64,000 nucleotides of DNA. Source: CBIHON01 sp966211965 (lineage in GTDB: Bacteria; Pseudomonadota; Gammaproteobacteria; Burkholderiales; Burkholderiaceae_D). Shown here one piece after another: positions 26,450 through 36,400 of this stretch. Both the position numbers and the translations under genes were made by a program. Below the pieces are notes generated by a model, which saw nothing but the letters and a program-made list of their open reading frames with translations, was not told the DNA's origin and did no database searches. Where the stretch lies: positions 32,207-96,206 of the forward strand of contig CBIHON010000020.1 of assembly GCA_966211965.1 (NCBI GenBank), written 5' to 3'. Positions within the stretch are counted from its first letter, which is position 1. Every line of letters starts with the position of its first letter.

Positions 26450-28213
26450 ATGCATAATCCAGACACCAGCTTAACCGTACTTTCCGAAAGCGGGGGACCG
26501 CCGGCTGCGGCCGCCCAAGACCAATTCGATAGTCTTTTGGAAGCCGTCGGGGATGCCGTATTCCGGCTCAACAGCAAGGGCGAGATTCTCTACGCCAGCA
26601 AGCGTGCGATCGCGATGATCAGTCCCGGCGGCAACCTGACCGGCTTGCTGATGGCGGATCTGGTGCTGCTGGCGGACCGTCTTGTGGTCGGCTTGGCGAT
26701 CGCCCAGGCAATTGAATCGAATCAGCCCCGCCGGGTTAATGTACGGATGAACGCAATAGGTGCCGCGCTCTGGTTCGAATTGCAGATGACCGTCTATTCG
26801 GCGGTGCCCGATGCGATCGAACTGCTGGCGGTAGGGCGCGATATCAGCGGCCAGCAAGCGACCGAAGAACGGCTGCGCCATATGGCCAATCACGACACGC
26901 TGACCGGTTTGCCGAACCGCTCGTTGCTATCGGACCGGATTCGCATGGCGATTGCCAATTCGCGCCGCACCGGCAAGGGTTTTTCGGTAGTGGCACTGGA
27001 TCTCGACGGCTTTAAGAAAGTCAACGATGCGCTCGGTCATCCGGTCGGCGACGCACTGCTGCAGATCGCGGGGGAACGTTTGAATGCGACCTTGCGCGAT
27101 GTCGACACCCTGGCGCGGGTGGGCGGCGATGAATTCGTCGCGGTGCTGCCCGGGGCGGTGGAAGAGAGCGAGATCCAGATGATTGCGCGCCGCATGATTG
27201 CCGCGACCCAACTGCCGATCGAGTTGCATGGACACCTCCTGTACGTCAGCACCTCTATCGGTGCCGCGATTTACCCGGAGCACGGCGACAGCGAGGTCAA
27301 ATTGCTGGCGCACGCCGATACGGCGATGTATCGCGCCAAGGAAACCGGCAAGGCGCGCTGCGTGATCTACAGTCCGCAGAAGTTCAGCATGCCGGAGCAT
27401 GACGTGTCGATGGAAGCGGCGATGTTCGAAGCGGTCCGGAATGGCGAATTCCTGTTGCACTATCAACCGATCTTCGATGCCCGTACACGCCAGGTCATGG
27501 GCTTCGAGGCACTGATGCGCTGGGTGCGGCCGGAGTCGGGCATGGTGGCGCCGGTCCAGTTCATCCCGATGGCCGAGGGCAATGGCTTGATCAATTTGCT
27601 GGGCGGCTGGGCGCTCAAGGCCGCATGCGTGCAAATCAGGCATTTCGAGGAAGCTGCAGGACGTCCCTTGTATGTGTCGGTCAACGTCAGTCCGCGGCAG
27701 TTCAGAAACGATCAGTTTCTCGATGTCATGGACGACGCGATCAGGCTCTCCGGGATACAAGGCACGCAACTGCTGCTGGAAATCACCGAGGGCATCCTGA
27801 TGTCGGACCCGGAGCATGCCGAGGCGCTGCTCACGGCGATCGCCGCGCGCGACGTGCGCGTGGCAATCGACGATTTCGGCACCGGCTATTCTTCTCTTGC
27901 TTACCTGAAGCGCTTTCCGATCGATACCCTGAAGATCGACCGCGCCTTCATCAAGGATTTGCCGGAATCGATCAAGGATGTCGCGATCTGCAATGTCGTG
28001 CTGAGTTTGGCCAGCCATCTGAATTTGCTGACGGTTGCGGAAGGGGTGGAAAATGAAGATCAACTGCAATTCCTGGCTACCCAGGGTTGTGATTTGATTC
28101 AAGGGTTTTACACCGGTCGGCCGCTGTTGCCTGAAGCGGCTATCGAGTTATTGAAGGCCGGTACGCCGATTGTGTTGGCGCCCGACTACGCAGTAGAAAA
28201 ATCCACGCGATGA
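26450..28213 (+). CDS. PAS-GGDEF-EAL c-di-GMP turnover protein
   Basis: A 587-residue cytoplasmic protein with a PAS sensor (about 22-145, FDSLLEAVGDAVFRLNSKGE). The diguanylate cyclase domain (about 150-310) has an intact GGDEF site and an RDVD inhibitory I-site five residues before it. The phosphodiesterase domain (about 325-575) has an intact EAL (FEALMRW), NVSPRQF, and the DDFGTGYSSLAYLKRFP loop. Both activities could be functional. No membrane segment is visible. Several ATGs cluster at the start (26443, 26450); the one in frame is 26450. Its stop overlaps the HDOD gene start (ATGA), so the two proteins are made together. Confidence 0.9.
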   Translation: MHNPDTSLTVLSESGGPPAAAAQDQFDSLLEAVGDAVFRLNSKGEILYASKRAIAMISPGGNLTGLLMADLVLLADRLVVGLAIAQAIESNQPRRVNVRMNAIGAALWFELQMTVYSAVPDAIELLAVGRDISGQQATEERLRHMANHDTLTGLPNRSLLSDRIRMAIANSRRTGKGFSVVALDLDGFKKVNDALGHPVGDALLQIAGERLNATLRDVDTLARVGGDEFVAVLPGAVEESEIQMIARRMIAATQLPIELHGHLLYVSTSIGAAIYPEHGDSEVKLLAHADTAMYRAKETGKARCVIYSPQKFSMPEHDVSMEAAMFEAVRNGEFLLHYQPIFDARTRQVMGFEALMRWVRPESGMVAPVQFIPMAEGNGLINLLGGWALKAACVQIRHFEEAAGRPLYVSVNVSPRQFRNDQFLDVMDDAIRLSGIQGTQLLLEITEGILMSDPEHAEALLTAIAARDVRVAIDDFGTGYSSLAYLKRFPIDTLKIDRAFIKDLPESIKDVAICNVVLSLASHLNLLTVAEGVENEDQLQFLATQGCDLIQGFYTGRPLLPEAAIELLKAGTPIVLAPDYAVEKSTR

Positions 28214-29709
28214 CTATGGCTTCGATCCAGGCAGGCAATCCGGAAAAAACGCTCGACATGCTCTGGTCACGCGTCAGGCAGCGTGGCGATCTGCCGGGCT
28301 TTTCAAAAGTGATCAGCGCGATTCTGGGCGCCATGCGCGGCGAAGACGACCGCGAATTCAACATGACGAAAACCGTGTTGGCCGATCCGGCACTGACGCA
28401 AAAAGTGTTGCGGCTGGCGAATAGCGCGATGTACTCGGTTTTCGGACAAAACATCAACACGGTGTCGAAGGCGGTCATCGTGTTGGGCACTGAATCGATC
28501 GGCCATCTTGCTCTCGGCCTGAAGCTGATTGACGGCTTGTCCGGCGCGGCTGCCGGCTCCAGCGGCACGCGCGGCGAGATGGAAAGGGCCGTGCTATCCG
28601 GCCATATCGCGCGCCAGGTCGCATCCGCAGCGAGTACCCGCGATGCCGAAGAGGCGGTGGTTTGCGCAATGCTGCATTCTCTGGGCCGCATGATGGTAAT
28701 GTTTTATCTAGGCGACCATTGGGCGCTGCTGCAAACGCGCTGCGCATCGGGGCAGAGCGAGGCCGAGGCGGCGCGCGACATATTGGGAATGGGCTTGGAT
28801 GAGATCGGGCGTCTGATCGCGCGCCAATGGGGCTTGCCGGCCGGCTTGATCAATAGCCTGCAGGAGATTCCGCCGAATCGGGGCGGCGAGCCGCTGGACC
28901 ATGGCGAATGGCTGGCTGCGATTTCGACCCTGTCGACGCGCTGCGCGGTTGTGCTGCATGCCGATCCTGAGGGCGGCAGCGCGGCGATCGAGCACATTGC
29001 CGACAGCTATGCCGAAATGCTCGGGGTGGAATTATCTCAAGTGCTGGCCGCGGTCGATGCGGCGCAAATCACCGCGGAAGAGGAGGCCGTGCTCATGCGC
29101 CCGGCCAAACCTGCCGTCGAGGCCGCCGTCGGCAACAAGGCATCGTCCGCGGGCAAACCCGACGATGCGGCGTTGATCCTAACCCGCGGCGTAGCCGACA
29201 TGCGCGGTGCTTCCTACAATGTCAGCAGCGGGCAGTTGATCACGATGGCGCTGGAGACGGTTTACAAGGGACTCGGTTTGAGTCGGGCCATCGTCTTCTT
29301 GCATAGCAATGAGGTGGGCAAGTACATCGCGCGGATGTGCTTCGGCGACCATGTCCAGGAAACGATGTCGCGCCTGGTTTTCGATGACGCTTATCAGCCC
29401 GATGTATTCCATGCGGCGCTGGCGAACGACAAGATGATTTTCGTCGAGAATGCCCGCACCCCCGCCTTCGTCAACAAATTGCCGCGCTGGTGGAAAGAAG
29501 CACTGCCGACTGCGCGCAGCTTCATGGTCTTGCCCTTGACGGCAAACGCGCGGCCGGCCGGTTTCATCTATGGCGATTGGGATGAGAGCTTGCCTGCAGC
29601 CAAAATCGAGCCGACTGAAATTCTGCCGCTCAATGAGTTGCGAGTGTTGGTCGTGCAGGCGGTGGAGCAGCGGCGACGCCGGGAGCCCAATTCCTCAGAG
29701 GCACTTTAG
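28210..29709 (+). CDS. HDOD domain protein with C-terminal GAF-like region
   Basis: A 499-residue protein. The first 230 residues or so match the HDOD signalling domain (LPGFSKVISAILGAM, VLADPALTQKVLRLANSAMY, and AVVCAMLHSLGRMMVMFYLG, which retains some HD-like residues). Residues about 330-490 resemble a GAF sensor (GLGLSRAIVFLHSN, PRWWKEALPTARSFMVLPLT). HDOD proteins commonly work with c-di-GMP or two-component pathways without known catalysis. The ATGA overlap with the upstream GGDEF-EAL gene supports a joint signalling role; the mechanism is inference. Ends convergent with ubiX. Confidence 0.8.
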   Translation: MTMASIQAGNPEKTLDMLWSRVRQRGDLPGFSKVISAILGAMRGEDDREFNMTKTVLADPALTQKVLRLANSAMYSVFGQNINTVSKAVIVLGTESIGHLALGLKLIDGLSGAAAGSSGTRGEMERAVLSGHIARQVASAASTRDAEEAVVCAMLHSLGRMMVMFYLGDHWALLQTRCASGQSEAEAARDILGMGLDEIGRLIARQWGLPAGLINSLQEIPPNRGGEPLDHGEWLAAISTLSTRCAVVLHADPEGGSAAIEHIADSYAEMLGVELSQVLAAVDAAQITAEEEAVLMRPAKPAVEAAVGNKASSAGKPDDAALILTRGVADMRGASYNVSSGQLITMALETVYKGLGLSRAIVFLHSNEVGKYIARMCFGDHVQETMSRLVFDDAYQPDVFHAALANDKMIFVENARTPAFVNKLPRWWKEALPTARSFMVLPLTANARPAGFIYGDWDESLPAAKIEPTEILPLNELRVLVVQAVEQRRRREPNSSEAL

Positions 29710-29719
29710 GCGAGGCGCC

Positions 29720-30337
29720 TTAGTCCGTTGTCTTCATCCCGTTCCAGCGCGGCGTCAACACATGTGCAACGGCGAACAGGTCCAGCACCCGTCCAACGGT
29801 ATGGTCGACCATTTCGGCGATGGTTTGGGGGCGGTGGTAGAAGCCGGGTAAAGGCGGATAGATGATGCCGCCCATCTCGGTGACGGCGGTCATGTTGCGC
29901 AGATGGGCCAGATTGAACGGGGTTTCGCGCACCATCAACAGGAGCCGGCGGCGTTCCTTCAAGGCCACGTCGGCGGCACGGGCAATCAGGTTGTCGGACA
30001 GACCGTGTGCGACCGAGGCCAGGGTTTTCATCGAGCAAGGTGCGATGATCATGCCTTCGGATTGGAAAGAGCCGCTGGCGACTGAAGCGCCGATATCACG
30101 TACGTTGTGCACCACGTCAGCCAGTGTCTCGACCTCCTTGCGGTTCATGTCGAGTTCCTGATGCAGGTTCAGCACGCCGGCATCGGATACCATCAAATGG
30201 GTTTCGATGCCAGGCGTGTCGCGCAACACCTGCAGCAAGCGCACGCCATACACGACGCCGGTGGCGCCGGTGATGGCCACGATCAACCGTTTCGGCACCA
30301 AGCTCAATTGGGTGGACGAATCCACCAGGGGATTCAA
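29720..30337 (-). CDS. ubiX: Flavin prenyltransferase UbiX
   Basis: UbiX (about 205 residues) makes prenylated FMN, the cofactor of the UbiD decarboxylase in ubiquinone synthesis. Seen: RLIVAITGATGVVYGVRLLQ, the Ser-rich loop around IIAPCSMKTLASVAHGLSDN, and LLMVRETPFNLAHLRNM. No ATG precedes the conserved part. The first codon of the frame is TTG at 30337, one base after the grxD stop; GTG or TTG codons a few residues later are alternatives, so the start is uncertain. Cotranscribed with grxD. Confidence 0.9.
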   Translation of the reverse strand: MNPLVDSSTQLSLVPKRLIVAITGATGVVYGVRLLQVLRDTPGIETHLMVSDAGVLNLHQELDMNRKEVETLADVVHNVRDIGASVASGSFQSEGMIIAPCSMKTLASVAHGLSDNLIARAADVALKERRRLLLMVRETPFNLAHLRNMTAVTEMGGIIYPPLPGFYHRPQTIAEMVDHTVGRVLDLFAVAHVLTPRWNGMKTTD

Positions 30338-30338
30338 G

Positions 30339-30650
30339 TTATTCTTTCAATAACGCTTGCAACTCGCCGGATTCGAACATCTCATTCATGATGTCGGAGC
30401 CGCCGATGAATTCGCCCTTGATATAAAGCTGCGGAATGGTTGGCCAGTTGGAAAATTCCTTGATGCCTTGGCGCACTTCGGCATCCTCCAGAACATTGAC
30501 GGTGACCATGTTTTCAACGCCGCTGGCTTTCAATAGCTGAACGGCGCGGCCGGAAAAGCCGCATTGCGGGAACTGGGCGGTTCCCTTCATAAATAATACG
30601 ACCGGGTTTTGGGTCACGGTCTCTTTGATCCAGGTTTGTACGTCGCTCAT
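30339..30650 (-). CDS. grxD: Monothiol glutaredoxin (Grx4/GrxD type)
   Basis: A 103-residue monothiol glutaredoxin with the CGFS active site (Cys 30 in QFPQCGFSG) and the glutathione-binding features WPTIPQLYIKGEF and GGSDIMNEM. CGFS glutaredoxins bind and pass [2Fe-2S] clusters, often with BolA. Ubiquinone gene ubiX follows after one base. Confidence 0.95.
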   Translation of the reverse strand: MSDVQTWIKETVTQNPVVLFMKGTAQFPQCGFSGRAVQLLKASGVENMVTVNVLEDAEVRQGIKEFSNWPTIPQLYIKGEFIGGSDIMNEMFESGELQALLKE

Positions 30651-30677
30651 GGCTGCCTCACTGTAAAAGATTGAGCC

Positions 30678-30707
30678 ATTATAAGAAAAATGGCCGGGTC
30701 TTGCTAA
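30678..30707 (-). promoter_or_regulatory. Candidate grxD-ubiX promoter
   Basis: On the minus strand TTAGCA (30707-30702) is followed after 18 bases by a perfect TATAAT (30683-30678), 28 bases before the grxD ATG. The -35 matches four of six consensus positions. Confidence 0.4.
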
Positions 30708-30796
30708 GCACGCTTGAATAAAGACTTATAAACGATCCTTGTGTGCAAGAGCGGGCCATGCGCGCGACCGGCATCCCGGAAGGCGATTACGGACAT
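30704..30796 (-). CDS. Possible 30-residue small ORF between tex and grxD
   Basis: A short frame (MSVIAFRDAGRAHG..., basic, ending LFKRA) starts at an ATG preceded at good spacing by AGGAGGGG, the strongest ribosome site in this gap. It lies 36 bases after the tex stop and overlaps the -35 of the grxD promoter candidate. I know no family for it. The ribosome site is the only support. Confidence 0.2.
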   Translation of the reverse strand: MSVIAFRDAGRAHGPLLHTRIVYKSLFKRA

Positions 30797-30832
30797 GGCC
30801 CCTCCTGCAAAATGCGTTCGGATCGCTGTCCT

Positions 30833-33181
30833 TTATGACTTCAGCTTGGCAAAAGCCGCGGCCATCGCGCTATTCGCCGCTTCAGGCTGACGCGCTTGCT
30901 GGTGTTGTGCCAGCCGTTTCGCATCGTTGCGGTCGCCGCGCTGTTCCGGACGGGAACCCGGTGCTGGCGGCGTATCCGACAGGCGCATGGTCAAGGCGAT
31001 GCGCTTGCGTTTTTCGTCGACTTCCAGCACCTTGACCTTGACCACCTGGCCGGCCTTGACGACGGTATGCGGATCCTTGACGAAGTTATTCGACAAGGCC
31101 GAAATGTGCACCAGGCCATCCTGATGCACGCCGATATCGACGAAGGCGCCGAAGGCGGCAACATTGGTCACCACGCCTTCCAGGATCATGTCCGGACGCA
31201 GGTCCTTGATCTCTTCGACCCCTTCCTTGAAGGTCGCGGTAGTGAATTCCGGACGCGGATCGCGGCCCGGTTTTTCCAGCTCCTTCAGGATGTCGGTAAC
31301 GGTCGGCACACCGAATTTGTCGTCCGCGTACTTGGCCGGGTTGAGCGATTTCAGCAAGCGTTCGTCGCCGATCACGCCCTTCACATCCTTCTTGATGTCG
31401 GCCAGGATCTTCTCGACCAGCGGATACGATTCCGGATGCACTGCCGATGCATCGAGCGGATTCTCGCCGCCCATCACGCGCAAAAATCCCGCCGCCTGTT
31501 CGAAGGTCTTGTCCCCCAGACGCGGCACTGCTCGCAAGGCGGCGCGCGAGGTAAACATGCCTTTCATGTCGCGATAGCTGACGATGCTTTGCGCCACACT
31601 GTTATTGAGGCCCGAGACACGCGCCAGCAGAGGCGCGGAAGCGGTGTTTACATCGACCCCGACCGCATTCACACAATCCTCCACCACCGCGTCGAGCGAA
31701 CGCGCCAATTGCGTCTGGCCGACATCGTGCTGGTACTGGCCGACGCCGATCGACTTCGGATCGATCTTCACCAGCTCGGCCAGCGGGTCTTGCAGGCGGC
31801 GGGCAATCGATACCGCGCCGCGCAGCGAGACGTCCAGTTCCGGCAGTTCCTTCGATGCGAATTCGGAAGCGGAATATACCGAGGCGCCGGCTTCCGACAC
31901 CACGATCTTGGTCAGCTTCAGTTCCGGCCGCTGCTTGATCAAGTCTTGCGCCAGCTTGTCGGTTTCGCGCGAGGCGGTGCCGTTGCCGATCGAGATCAGG
32001 GAAACCTTGTGCTTTTCGGCCAGCAGAGCCAGCGTATGTAATGAACCATCCCAGTCATTGCGCGGTTGATGCGGATAAATCGTGGTGGTGTCGACCACCT
32101 TGCCGGTCGCGTCGACCACCGCCACCTTGACGCCGGTGCGCAGGCCGGGGTCCAGGCCCATGGTGGCGCGCGGTCCGGCCGGGGCAGCCAGCAACAACGC
32201 TTTCAGGTTGCGCGCGAAAACGTTGATGGCCTCGACTTCGGCCTTCTCGCGCAGTGTCGTCATCAGTTCGGTTTCCAGGTGCATGAAGACTTTCACGCGC
32301 CAGGCCCAGCGCACCGTATCGGCCAGCCATTTGTCAGCCGGACGGTTCTTGTTGCTGATGCCGAAGCGCGCGGCGATGCGGCCTTCGCAAGGGTTGTGCG
32401 GGGCATCCCATTTCGGCTTTTCTTCCTCGCTGTCGAGGCGCAGTGCCACTGTCAGGATTTCTTCACGCCGGCCGCGGAACAATGCCAGCGCACGGTGCGA
32501 GGGAATGGTGCCGATGGCTTCGGAATAATCGAAATAGTCGGCGAATTTTTCTCCGGCCTCTTGCTTGCCTTCAACCACTTTTGATTCCACCACGCCATGC
32601 TCGGTCAGGTATTCGCGCAATCCCTGCAGCAGCGTTGCATCTTCGGCAAAGCGCTCCATCAGGATTTGCCGGGCGCCGTCCAACGCCGCCTTCGCGTCAG
32701 GCACGCCGGGATTGTCGGCTGCCCCGTCGACCTTGAAGGCCGGCTTCAGGTATTTGGCCGCTTCTTCCTCCGGATTCAACATCGGGTCGGCCAGCAGCGC
32801 ATCTGCCAGCGGCGTCAAGCCGGCTTCGGCGGCGATTTGCGCCTTGGTGCGGCGCTTTTGCTTGTAGGGCAGATAGAGGTCTTCCAGCCGCGTCTTGTCT
32901 TCGGCATGGGCGATGGCATCGAGCAAGGGCGGTGTCATCTTGCCTTGTTCCTCGATCGACGCGATGATCGCCGCGCGCCGGTCCTCCAGTTCGCGCAGGT
33001 AGCGCAGGCGTTCTTCCAGCAGGCGCAACTGCGCATCGTCCAGCCCGCCGGTTGCTTCCTTGCGGTAACGGGCAATGAAAGGCACTGTCGCCCCTTCGTC
33101 CAGCAAGGCGATGGCGGCGGCAACTTGTGCCGGTTTGGCAACGAGTTCTAGGGCGAGGCGTTGTTCGATGGATGGCAGCAT
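30833..33181 (-). CDS. tex: Transcription accessory RNA-binding protein Tex
   Basis: Tex (782 residues) is a conserved nucleic-acid-binding protein related to eukaryotic Spt6. Order seen: N-terminal helical region, YqgF-like RNase H fold (GLDPGLRTGVKVAVVDATGK), helix-hairpin-helix elements (NTASAPLLARVSGLNNSVAQ, RAALRAVPRLGDKTFEQAAG), and a C-terminal S1 domain (VTNVAAFGAFVDIGVHQDGL). The Lys/Arg/Gln-rich tail is species-specific. Divergent from the SNF2 gene across 278 bases in which I see no gene. Confidence 0.95.
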   Translation of the reverse strand: MLPSIEQRLALELVAKPAQVAAAIALLDEGATVPFIARYRKEATGGLDDAQLRLLEERLRYLRELEDRRAAIIASIEEQGKMTPPLLDAIAHAEDKTRLEDLYLPYKQKRRTKAQIAAEAGLTPLADALLADPMLNPEEEAAKYLKPAFKVDGAADNPGVPDAKAALDGARQILMERFAEDATLLQGLREYLTEHGVVESKVVEGKQEAGEKFADYFDYSEAIGTIPSHRALALFRGRREEILTVALRLDSEEEKPKWDAPHNPCEGRIAARFGISNKNRPADKWLADTVRWAWRVKVFMHLETELMTTLREKAEVEAINVFARNLKALLLAAPAGPRATMGLDPGLRTGVKVAVVDATGKVVDTTTIYPHQPRNDWDGSLHTLALLAEKHKVSLISIGNGTASRETDKLAQDLIKQRPELKLTKIVVSEAGASVYSASEFASKELPELDVSLRGAVSIARRLQDPLAELVKIDPKSIGVGQYQHDVGQTQLARSLDAVVEDCVNAVGVDVNTASAPLLARVSGLNNSVAQSIVSYRDMKGMFTSRAALRAVPRLGDKTFEQAAGFLRVMGGENPLDASAVHPESYPLVEKILADIKKDVKGVIGDERLLKSLNPAKYADDKFGVPTVTDILKELEKPGRDPRPEFTTATFKEGVEEIKDLRPDMILEGVVTNVAAFGAFVDIGVHQDGLVHISALSNNFVKDPHTVVKAGQVVKVKVLEVDEKRKRIALTMRLSDTPPAPGSRPEQRGDRNDAKRLAQHQQARQPEAANSAMAAAFAKLKS

Positions 33182-33459
33182 GGTCGTGTAGAGATTGCGG
33201 GACGAAGTTCGGCGGATGCGTAGCCTGCGCGGCCCGCTCAGCCCCCAACGTATCGGAATGATGAAAACAAGCAGCAGATGATACGCAATCCATGTGAAAC
33301 CGCCAGTCTTGACAGGACGGAAAAAAACGGCCCGGAAAGCGCTGTGCAGCGGCCTTTATTCCACGCAGGTTGATCCGCTGCAAAAAACAATCCCGCCGAT
33401 CATGGATAATATTGCCGCTTCAGAGGTCATATTCCCGCTTCGCAAACAACTGAAAATCC

Positions 33460-36400
33460 ATGCATTTGACATTAGGCGATATCCGTAAAGCTGTAGGAAG
33501 TACCGCATTCAGCCGCGGGCAGGAATATGCGGAAACGGACCGGGTCTTGCTCTTGGAGCAGAACGGCGACATGATCGAAAGCACGGTCATCGGCAGCGGG
33601 CGCAATATCTATTCGCAGGAAATCGGGCTTCTGGTCAAGAGTCGCCAACTGCATATCGAGGGCGATTGTTCCTGCCCGGTCGGCTATAACTGCAAGCATG
33701 TGGCGGCGGTCCTGATTGAATACGTACGTGCCCGCGAGTCGGCGGCCGCAGCGACGCTCCCGTCTGCAAAGGGCAAGCCCGCACCGCAAAAAGCCGCGCC
33801 TGAGCCGCTTTCCTTTGCCGCCAGCGCCTGGCTGCAACGTTTGGAAAGTGCGGTGACCGCCGCCCGCCCGCAAGCCGAGGAAGACCCTGTCCGCAAACCG
33901 CAAAAGGGAGCCAGCTATCGGCTGGTGTTCGTGTTGGCGCCGACCCACAACGGCAAGCACGCGACGCTCTCGATCTGCAAGGCGCGCCTGCGCGGCGACG
34001 GCGAGATCGCCGCCGCCGATCAGGTACGCGACCTGCACCGCTTGCTGTCGAATCCACCCGGTTATCTGCAACCCGGCGACGAAGATCTGATCCAGTTCTT
34101 CGGTGCGATGCAAGGCAGCGTGTATTACTACGATCCCTATACCGAACCGAGGGGAAAAATGGGGGCGCAGTTGCTGCGCGCGCTGCTCGACGAGAACAAG
34201 CTGTTGTGGGCAAATTCGCTGGCCGATTTGTCCCGAGGCTTGGTGCATACGCTGAAAGCCGCACCCGCCAGGCAGGCCGGCCTGGTCTGGCGCGAAATCA
34301 ACAACAGCCTGCATCTGTCCTGGCAGTTCCAGCAGACGGCAGAGCATGCATCCGAATCCGAGCGCATCATCGATTACGTCTTGCCGACCAATCCGCCCTG
34401 GTATGTGGACAATCTGTCCTGCGGCGAATTAAACCTGCAGCAGGAAGAGGGCGCGGTCAGTGCGCAGACCTTGCTGGCACTGGTGACGCAAACGCCGCCG
34501 CTTGATCCACGTGACGCGGTTGGCGTATCGCAGCAGTTGCTGGCGCGCGGATTGGGCCAAATCATTCCGCTGCCGGCGCCATTGCGGGAAGTCGTGCTGC
34601 AGGATGTGGAGATCGAGATCAGCTTGATGCTTGGCAGCGTCGCGGCCGGCCCGGCTGACAGTCCGGATTGGCACGACTATGCGATGCTGGTGTTTTCCTA
34701 CGACGGACTGGAAGTCACGGTGGACGGCTCGCCGTCGGGCGCCAAACCGATCCTCCGGCAAAGCGCCAAAGGCATTGAAAAAATCCTGCGCGATCGGTCG
34801 GCCGAAAGCAAGGCTTTCGATTTGTTGCGCAGCTTTGGGTTTGCTTTGCCGCCCCAGGACCATCCTGCCTTGCGCAAGCTGCAGGGAGCACTGGTCTTGC
34901 CGACACTTTCAGCTTGGCTGCAATTCGCCAAGGAGACTGTGCCGCAGCTGGAGCAGCAGGGTTGGCACATCAGGAAGGCCGAGGCTTATCGCTTCGACGT
35001 GGCCGAAGTCGAGGATTGGTACGCGGAGGTCGGCGAGGAAGCCGGCAGCGCATGGTTCGACCTTGAACTGGGCATCGTCGTGAACCAGGCGCGCGTCTCG
35101 CTGCTGCCAATGCTGGTGGAATTGATTCGCAGCGCGCCGCATGACTTCAACCCGGAGGTGCTGGCGCGGCATGCCGATAGCGATCAGCTTTTGGCAACCC
35201 TCCCGGACGGTGGGCGCGTCGCCTTGCCATGGGGACGTATCAGGCCGATTCTCAATACCTTGGGCGAACTCTATTTCAGCGACAAAAGCGGCGACAGTCT
35301 GCGCCTTTCAACCTTCGACGCCGCACGCTTGGCGGAACTTGCCGGCAGCACGCAACTACGCTGGCTGGGCGGCGAGCGCCTGCGCAGCATGGGCAAGAAA
35401 TTAAGCGAATTCGGCGGCGTGAAAAAGGTTGCGCCGCCACGTGGCTTGCAGGCCACGCTGCGCGATTACCAGGCTGAAGGCTTGGCTTGGATGCAGTTCC
35501 TGCGTGAATACGATCTGGCCGGTATCCTGGCCGACGATATGGGGCTCGGCAAGACCATCCAGACTTTGGCCCACATCCTGATCGAAAAAGAAGTCGGTCG
35601 CCTGACCAAGCCCGCACTGGTGGTAGCGCCGACCAGCCTGATGGGCAACTGGCACGATGAAGCGATGCGCTTTGCGCCCGGCCTGCGCGTGCTCGTGCTG
35701 CAAGGCACGGATCGGCTGAAGCGTTTTGACGAGATCGAACAGTCCGACTTGGTACTGACCACTTACGCATTGCTGCCGCGCGATGAAGACAAACTGCGGG
35801 AGCATGCCTTTCACTTGCTGATCCTGGATGAGGCGCACTACATCAAGAATGCACGCTCCAAGGCGGCGCAAACCGCCGGCCTGCTGCGCGCGCGGCATCG
35901 TCTCTGCCTGACCGGCACGCCGCTGGAAAATCATCTGGGCGAGTTGTGGTCGCAATTTCATTTCCTGCTGCCGGGCTTGCTGGGTGATGAAAAAACCTTC
36001 AATGCCGAGTTCCGCGTGCCGATCGAAAAGCAGGGCAAGGACCTGCGCCGCGCATTGCTGGCGCGCCGCATCAAGCCTTTCCTGCTGCGCCGTACCAAGG
36101 ACAAGGTAGCGAAGGAACTGCCGCCAAAAACCGAAATGGTGCGCGTCGTCGAATTGTCCGGCGCGCAGCGTGATTTGTATGAAACCGTGCGGCTCGCGAT
36201 GGATAAAAAGGTGCGTGACGAAATCGCCAAGAAAGGCGTGGCGCGCAGCCAGATCGTCATCCTCGAAGCGCTGCTGAAATTGCGCCAGGTCTGCTGCGAC
36301 CCCCGGCTGGTCAAATCGCGTACCGCAAAAAAGCTTGCGGCCTCTTCCGCCAAGCTGGACGAACTGATGGAGATGATTGAAGAGCTGTTGATGGAAGACC

